From the NCBI GenBank assembly GCA_039029935.1, contig JBCCFC010000495.1, positions 1 to 9,157 on the forward strand: a DNA stretch of 9,157 bases, in the 5' to 3' direction. Position numbers and translations under genes: made by a program. Under the pieces are notes generated by a model. The model ran no database searches. It worked only from the letters and a program-made list of their open reading frames with translations, and was not told the origin of the DNA. Numbering within the stretch: the first letter of the stretch is position 1; every line of letters begins with the position of its first letter. This document shows, piece by piece, positions 5,408 through 9,157 of the stretch. This DNA comes from G039029935 sp039029935 (GTDB lineage Bacteria; Chloroflexota; Anaerolineae; Caldilineales; Caldilineaceae).

Positions 5408-6901
5408 ATGTACGAACCACAATATGAATTTCAGGCGCAATGGGAAAAAGCGAACCGCGAAAAGAATGCCAAGCGACGGGCGCAGTGGATGCCCAGAATA
5501 TTTGTCGCTTCTATTGTTACAGCGGCACTGGTTGTTGGCGCCGTTTACGGTCCGATGATTATGAACATCACGTCGGTAAGCGCAACCGATGCACCTGCCC
5601 GGGTTCTCCCTGTAACAACAGGCGCACCCGCCATGCAGTCTTCGGTGTCTCTCTTCACCGACCAAGAGGCACTTGCCAATCTCTATGACCAAATTGCACC
5701 ATCAGTTGTCAATATTCAAGTATTGAACCGAGCAGCACCAATTAGCGGCTTCCCGCAAGAGGGTGCCCCATCCGGTGGTCAAGGTTCTGGCTTCATCTAT
5801 GACTACGACGGACACATCGTGACCAACAATCACGTGGTGGAAGATGCCCAAGAGGTAACAGTTGTCTTTCACAATGGCTTCTGGGCAGATGCGGAAGTGA
5901 TTGCCACAGACCCACAGGCAGACTTGGCCGTGATCAAGGTGACACCACCGGACAATTATGAGTGGCGTCCATTGCCATTGGCGGAAGCAGATGCGCTGCG
6001 TGTCGGACACACAGTGATTGCAATGGGCAATCCCTTTGGCTTGGCAAACACGATGACCACAGGTATTGTCAGTGCAATGGGTCGTGGTTTGCCTGTCGGT
6101 GATACAGGGTCAGCACGTTATACGTTGCCCGATGTCATCCAGACAGATGCAGCCATCAACCCAGGCAACTCTGGCGGTCCACTGCTCAACTTGCAGGGTG
6201 AGGTTGTCGGTGTCAACTTTGCAATTGAGTCGGCAGTCCGAAGCAACTCTGGTGTAGGCTTCACCATTCCGGTCTCCATTGTCAAACGGGTCGTGCCTGC
6301 ACTCATCAACGATGGTGCATTCAACTACTCATACTTGGGTATCAGTGGTCAGAGCATCTCATCCCGCGTGGCAGAAGTGCTGGGTATGGATGACAACCTA
6401 CTAGGTATCCATGTAGACCGTGTGATTGCCGGTGGTCCATCTGCCGATGCGGGTGTCGAGGGCAGCGAACGCAATGCTCGCAACGAAATCGATGTTGCAG
6501 GTGACATCATCACCGCCATCAATGGTGAACAAGTACGCCAGTTTGAGGATTTGGTGGGCTATCTTGTAACAGAGACCAGTCCTGGTGATATTGTGACCCT
6601 CAGCATTCTGCGAAACGGTCAAGCCATCAGTGTTGATGTTGAGCTAGGGACACGCCCAGGCAGCGTAGCCCGTAGCCAGAGTACACCACGTGGTGTGAAT
6701 GCACGGGGAGCGATTGCCATCGCGACAGAATTGGTTGAAGGGGATAACCTACTTGATGGTGAAATTGCAGAGAAAGTGGCAACACCGGATGAACGCAACG
6801 GGGTTGAGGTCTGGGTTGTTGAACTCAGCGATGGCGAGCAAACCGCAACCGTTATTGTTGAAAAAGAAACAGGCGATGTTGTTAGCTTTGACGTTCAATA
6901 A
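5408..6901 (+). CDS. htrA: HtrA/DegP-type serine protease with PDZ and C-terminal PepSY-like domain
   Basis: The 497-residue protein is a membrane-anchored HtrA protease for quality control outside the cytoplasmic membrane. A basic N-terminus (EKNAKRR) precedes one membrane segment (about 30-50), with the rest outside. The trypsin-like domain (about 88-300) has the full triad: H142 in TNNHVV, D172 in ADLAVIKV and S255 in GNSGGPLL. A PDZ domain follows (about 308-415, YLGISG to the GDIITAING core), with a charged insert EGSERNARNEIDVAG before its GD motif. The last 70 residues (430-497), AIAIATELV ... VWVVELSDG ... VEKETGDVVSF, look like a PepSY domain, which is not part of standard HtrA. AGGAGG lies 9 bp before the ATG. 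The gene stands alone, with dyads upstream and a strong terminator downstream. Confidence 0.93.
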   Translation: MYEPQYEFQAQWEKANREKNAKRRAQWMPRIFVASIVTAALVVGAVYGPMIMNITSVSATDAPARVLPVTTGAPAMQSSVSLFTDQEALANLYDQIAPSVVNIQVLNRAAPISGFPQEGAPSGGQGSGFIYDYDGHIVTNNHVVEDAQEVTVVFHNGFWADAEVIATDPQADLAVIKVTPPDNYEWRPLPLAEADALRVGHTVIAMGNPFGLANTMTTGIVSAMGRGLPVGDTGSARYTLPDVIQTDAAINPGNSGGPLLNLQGEVVGVNFAIESAVRSNSGVGFTIPVSIVKRVVPALINDGAFNYSYLGISGQSISSRVAEVLGMDDNLLGIHVDRVIAGGPSADAGVEGSERNARNEIDVAGDIITAINGEQVRQFEDLVGYLVTETSPGDIVTLSILRNGQAISVDVELGTRPGSVARSQSTPRGVNARGAIAIATELVEGDNLLDGEIAEKVATPDERNGVEVWVVELSDGEQTATVIVEKETGDVVSFDVQ

Positions 6902-6925
6902 TCATGGTTAAATAAGTCGTTAGAG

Positions 6926-6961
6926 AAAGGACCACTGGTGAATGCCAGTGGTCCTTTTTTT
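6926..6961 (+). terminator. intrinsic terminator of htrA
   Basis: A perfect 13-bp stem (6926-6938 with 6945-6957), rich in GC in the middle (GGACCACTGG), has a 6-base loop and runs into seven T (6955-6961), 25 bp after the htrA stop codon. The T-tract is followed at once by ATTGCATAGG, the end of a repeat element. Confidence 0.93.
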
Positions 6962-7066
6962 ATTGCATAGGAAAATATAAAAACAGTATCACGGATTGTC
7001 TATCTGTTGTGTTGTCAGCCCATAGATAGACAATCTGTGATACTGTTTTTTGTATGTACATGCAAT
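6962..7066 (+). repeat. copy 2 of the inverted-repeat element, complete and near-palindromic
   Basis: The 105-bp element starts ATTGCAT and ends ATGCAAT. The core arms 6979-7005 and 7024-7050 pair over 27 bp with one G-U and no mismatch; G-U and T-A pairs at 7006-7007 with 7022-7023 continue the stem, leaving a 14-base loop. Each arm also folds alone into a small hairpin (GAT-TGTCT-ATC). The left end (ATTGCATAGGAAAATATAAA) is shared with 4385-4367 and 7536-7517 on the minus strand. No ORF is present. The organisation of two short palindromes in opposite orientation resembles a REPIN or MITE. Confidence 0.75.
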
Positions 7067-7077
7067 CACATCTCTGA

Positions 7078-7105
7078 AAATCGTGGGTGAGTACACCCAC
7101 GATTT
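7078..7105. other. perfect 12-bp hairpin between the element and the tandem array
   Basis: AAATCGTGGGTG (7078-7089) and CACCCACGATTT (7094-7105) pair perfectly around a 4-base AGTA loop, flanked by A on the left and T on the right. It could be a weak two-way terminator in this convergent region, but the T-run is only three bases before CTAG. It has no obvious match to the repeat family around it. Confidence 0.45.
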
Positions 7106-7110
7106 CTAGC

Positions 7111-7360
7111 AGAACCACAGGTGGCCTTACCTGCCTACAGACTGGCAGTTAGTTCTACTGAGCATCCACCATCGGCCAGAACAGTATCGCAGGTTGTTTA
7201 CCTGCACACAGGTTGGCATTCTATTGTACTAGACATCTATCACAGGCCAATATCTCAGGTTGTTTACCTGCGCACAGATTGGCAATTTGTTTTACTGAGC
7301 ATCCGTCACAAACTAGGATCGAAGGTGGCTTACTACACATAGATTGGCATTCTGTGTTAC
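7111..7360 (+). repeat. tandem array of about 3.5 units, 66-72 bp each
   Basis: Units begin near 7111, 7178, 7249 and 7316. The block CAGGT-TGTTT-ACCTG occurs at 7190-7204 and 7256-7270, with a variant (CAGGT-GGCCTT-ACCTG) at 7118-7133 and a decayed one near 7322, giving periods of 72, 66 and 66. A second shared block is ACAGRTTGGCA followed by TTTACT- and GAGCATCC-like sequence. The units match the core of the dispersed element: ACAGTATC (7181-7188) equals 6983-6990, and AGATTGGCAATTTGTTTTAC (7276-7295) resembles 4345-4364. Open frames across it are short and lack ribosome sites. It is not a CRISPR array: units diverge throughout and have no spacer pattern. Confidence 0.65.
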
Positions 7361-7402
7361 GCCGCGTCAGTGCGGTACACAAAAAGCAACAATGGAAAAG
7401 CT

Positions 7403-7442
7403 TTCAGCACTTCAGCATTTCAGCACTTCAGCATTTCAGCAT
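7403..7442 (+). repeat. octamer array, 5 x TTCAGCAY
   Basis: Five perfect 8-bp units, TTCAGCAC or TTCAGCAT, occupy 7403-7442. The last base mostly alternates C and T, so there is a 16-bp higher-order period. Arrays like this change length by polymerase slippage. Bases 7361-7402 between the 70-bp array and this one show no feature beyond a 4-bp CCGC/GCGG pairing. Confidence 0.85.
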
Positions 7443-7443
7443 A

Positions 7444-7516
7444 CTGACTAGCTGACTAGCTGACTGACTGGCTGACAAGCTGACAAGCTGACTAGCTGAC
7501 AAGCTGACAAGCTGAC
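7444..7516 (+). repeat. octamer array, CTGACWAG units
   Basis: About nine units of CTGACTAG or CTGACAAG run from 7444 to 7516, with one irregular 12-base stretch (7460-7471, CTGACTGACTGG) that points to slippage in the underlying 4-mer. GCTGA recurs every 8 bp and is the reverse complement of the TCAGC that recurs every 8 bp in the neighbouring array, so the two could pair with one another in steps. Confidence 0.85.
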
Positions 7517-7536
7517 TTTATACTTTCCTATGCAAT
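7517..7536 (-). repeat. third copy of the repeat-element end
   Basis: Read on the minus strand, 7536-7517 is ATTGCATAGGAAAGTATAAA. It differs from the left end of copy 2 (6962-6981) at one base and matches the end of copy 1 closely. It directly abuts the T-tract of the collagen gene's terminator, as 6962 abuts that of htrA, so the two ends bound the 575-bp spacer as inverted repeats. Confidence 0.75.
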
Positions 7537-7576
7537 AAAAAAGGGCGTATTGGTCGTTGAAACCAATACGCCCTTT
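7537..7576 (-). terminator. intrinsic terminator of the collagen-like gene
   Basis: A perfect 15-bp stem (7540-7554 with 7562-7576) carries the core AGGGCGTATTGGT on the minus strand and a 7-base loop. It ends on that strand in CCCTTTTTT, about 70 bp past the collagen stop codon. Confidence 0.92.
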
Positions 7577-7584
7577 CCTCACCA

Positions 7585-7622
7585 CTTAGCCATCAGCGCA
7601 TCAGATGCATCTGATGACTAAG
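7585..7622. other. 18-bp perfect palindrome within a larger stem
   Basis: CATCAGATGCATCTGATG (7599-7616) is its own reverse complement with no spacer. It sits inside outer arms CTTAG (7585-7589) and CTAAG (7618-7622), between the collagen stop codon and its terminator. It might be a protein-binding site or a 3'-end stabilising structure. Confidence 0.45.
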
Positions 7623-7643
7623 CGTGTTGTTGATGTTCACACC

Positions 7644-9157
7644 TTAGCGTGAAACCTCACCACAAATCGCCCAAGCGGTGACTTGCCAGTCGTAGTTGAA
7701 ACAGTCACAGTTGCCTGTGCGTACAACACGAACCTGCCATGAGTTGTCAGAGATTGGGTAGCTTTCCTGTACGGAGAGCAGCTTGTCGTCGATAGAAGCA
7801 CTATCTACGCTTGCGCCACCACCCAATACAGAATAGCCAGCCGGACAGTATACTGTCAGGTCCTTAGAGCCGCTGTTGTTCATTGGGCTTACAACGTGAA
7901 CACGTGTAATGCGCAGTGAACCACCCGCTCCTGGAGGTCCTGGAGGACCAACTGGACCTGTTGCACCTGGAGGTCCTGGAGGTCCTGCTGGACCAACTGG
8001 ACCTGTCGCTCCAATACAATCGAATGCATTGAAGAGACCATCGCCGTTGCGATCCTCGTTGGCATCAGCACCACCGTTGCCATTCAAGTCCCAACAGCTC
8101 ATGCCTGGCGCACCTGTGACACCCGCTGGGCCTGGAGGACCAACTGGGCCTGTTGGACCCGCTGGACCGACTGCACCAACCGCACCTGTCGGACCAACTG
8201 GTCCCGGAGGACCAACTGCACCTGTGGCTCCTGTCGCTCCAATACAATCGAATGCATTGAAGAGACCATCACCGTTGCGGTCTTCGCTAGCGTCAGCACC
8301 GCCATTGCCGTTGGTATCCCAACAGCTCATGCCTGGCGCTCCTGTGGCTCCCGTTGCACCAACTGGGCCTGCTGGACCAACTGGGCCAACCGGACCTGTA
8401 GCTCCTGGAGGTCCTACTGGACCTGGCGCACCTGTCGCTCCTGTGTCACCCTTCGGTCCTACTGGACCTACTGGACCTGGCGCTCCAACTGCACCAGTTG
8501 CACCAACTGGTCCCGGAGGTCCTGCTGGACCTACTGCACCTGTCGCACCAACTGGCCCCGGAGGACCTGCTGGACCGACTGGTCCAATTGGGCCTGTGGC
8601 TCCCGGAGGACCTGCCTGCGCTGCTGGCGAGATGCCCGGAGGACCTGCTGGACCAACTGGTCCCGGAGGTCCGGCTGGACCAACTGCACCTGTTGCACCA
8701 ACTGGTCCCGGAGGTCCGGCTGGTCCTGGTGCACCTGTCGCTCCTGGTGCACCTGTCGCTCCTGGCGCACCTGTCGCTCCTGTCGCTCCAATACAATCGA
8801 ATGCATTGAAGAGACCGTCACCATTGCGGTCTTCGCTGGCGTCAGCACCACCATTGCCATTAGTGTCCCAACAGCTTGTGCCTGCTGGTCCTGGCGCTCC
8901 AGTTGCTCCCGCTGGTCCTGGAGGACCTGTTGCACCTGCTGGACCTACTGGTCCTGGCGCACCTGTTGCACCTGCTGGACCTACTGGTCCTGGCGCACCT
9001 GTCGCTCCTGTGTCACCTACGGGACCTGGTGCTCCAGTTGCTCCTGGAGGTCCTGCTGGACCTACTGGTCCTGGTGCACCTGTCGCTCCTGCTGGACCTA
9101 CTGGTCCTGGCGCACCTGTCGCTCCTGTGTCACCCACTGGGCCTGGTGCTCCAGTTG
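7644..9157 (-). CDS. collagen-like protein with calcium-loop modules (5' end beyond window)
   Basis: The frame is open to the right edge in unbroken Gly-X-Y triplets, so the true start, signal peptide and promoter lie outside; a GTG at 9137 is only an internal codon. More than 500 residues are visible. Counting from the GTG, Gly-X-Y tracts (mostly GPVGPAG, GATGAPG and GPPG) are broken by three nearly identical 30-residue modules (88-117, 271-300, 347-376), with one break at GISPAAQAG (169-177). Each module reads SCWD-NGNGGAD-(N/S)ED, then RNGDGLFNAFDC: two adjacent EF-hand/dockerin-like loops between two Cys. The last ~93 residues form a globular domain (CPAGYSVLGGGASV ... WQVRVVRTG ... WQVTAWAICG) seen at the end of other bacterial collagen-like proteins. 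Probably a secreted or surface filament. Terminator at 7537-7576. Confidence 0.9.
   Translation of the reverse strand, partial: TGAPGPVGDTGATGAPGPVGPAGATGAPGPVGPAGPPGATGAPGPVGDTGATGAPGPVGPAGATGAPGPVGPAGATGPPGPAGATGAPGPAGTSCWDTNGNGGADASEDRNGDGLFNAFDCIGATGATGAPGATGAPGATGAPGPAGPPGPVGATGAVGPAGPPGPVGPAGPPGISPAAQAGPPGATGPIGPVGPAGPPGPVGATGAVGPAGPPGPVGATGAVGAPGPVGPVGPKGDTGATGAPGPVGPPGATGPVGPVGPAGPVGATGATGAPGMSCWDTNGNGGADASEDRNGDGLFNAFDCIGATGATGAVGPPGPVGPTGAVGAVGPAGPTGPVGPPGPAGVTGAPGMSCWDLNGNGGADANEDRNGDGLFNAFDCIGATGPVGPAGPPGPPGATGPVGPPGPPGAGGSLRITRVHVVSPMNNSGSKDLTVYCPAGYSVLGGGASVDSASIDDKLLSVQESYPISDNSWQVRVVRTGNCDCFNYDWQVTAWAICGEVSR
7926..9157 (-). repeat. Gly-X-Y coding repeats with three 90-bp modules
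   Basis: The coding DNA is a long run of 9-, 18- and 27-bp related repeats encoding Gly-X-Y triplets. It is interrupted by near-identical 90-bp modules at 8010-8099, 8238-8327 and 8787-8876 that encode the Cys-flanked calcium-loop pairs. The modules differ mainly at third codon positions. All six frames stay open for long distances here because of base bias, so other apparent ORFs are artefacts. The region should be prone to length change by recombination and difficult to assemble. Confidence 0.85.

Noticed and set aside
7111..7360. CRISPR array suspected from the regular 66-72 bp period
   Set aside because: Whole units are related and diverging together. There is no constant 25-40 bp repeat alternating with unique spacers, and no cas genes are in the window.
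7121..7455. Open frames across the tandem array
   Set aside because: They arise from repeated sequence without stops, lack ribosome sites, and run into the octamer arrays.
7889..8935. Several long open frames on both strands inside the collagen gene
   Set aside because: They are shadows created by the Gly-X-Y codon bias. Only the minus-strand Gly-X-Y frame gives meaningful domains and a terminator.
1..9157. tRNA, rRNA or known riboswitch
   Set aside because: No cloverleaf, ribosomal RNA segment or riboswitch core was recognised by reading both strands; a covariance-model scan was not possible.

Overview
The window reads as bacterial chromosomal DNA of fairly balanced base composition, with good AGGAG-type ribosome binding sites and several clear intrinsic terminators. 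Nothing in it fixes the taxon. A membrane-anchored HtrA with a PepSY-like tail, a collagen-like protein broken up by Cys-flanked calcium-loop modules, and a PD-(D/E)XK-like orphan protein would fit a free-living filamentous or environmental bacterium, perhaps Chloroflexota. That placement is a low-confidence guess.

Left part (about 1-2180, minus strand): an SRPBCC/START-like protein (1561-1983) has its own sigma70-like promoter overlapping an 18-bp dyad. Downstream in the same direction lie a structured spacer, a possible 36-codon ORF, a PD-(D/E)XK-like protein (685-1362) and a GNAT acetyltransferase (137-664). The last two are 20 bp apart and probably co-transcribed.

Centre left (2135-4415): a CPA2/Kef-like cation:proton antiporter (2229-3689, minus) ends in an 18-bp-stem terminator. 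It is divergent from a class II aldolase/adducin-family gene (4416-5147, plus). The 726-bp divergent spacer holds two dyads, a strong sigma70-like promoter for the aldolase gene, and in that gene's predicted leader a copy of an inverted-repeat element about 103 bp long.

Centre right (5148-6961): an HtrA/DegP-type serine protease (5408-6901, plus) has nested inverted repeats upstream, a textbook terminator downstream, and a C-terminal PepSY-like domain.

Right part (6962-9157): the spacer between convergent htrA and the collagen-like gene is built of repeats. It holds a complete second copy of the element (6962-7066), a 12-bp hairpin, about 3.5 tandem units of 66-72 bp related to the element core (7111-7360), two octamer arrays (7403-7516), and an inverted copy of the element end (7517-7536) abutting the collagen terminator. 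The collagen-like gene (7644 to beyond the right edge, minus) encodes long Gly-X-Y tracts, three Cys-closed double calcium-loop modules and a C-terminal globular domain.

The most notable signal is this family of short, hairpin-forming elements with inverted ends. It appears at three places here, next to terminators or in an mRNA leader, with pairing conserved by compensatory changes. HtrA and the collagen-like protein both act outside the cytoplasmic membrane, but no functional link between them is shown.
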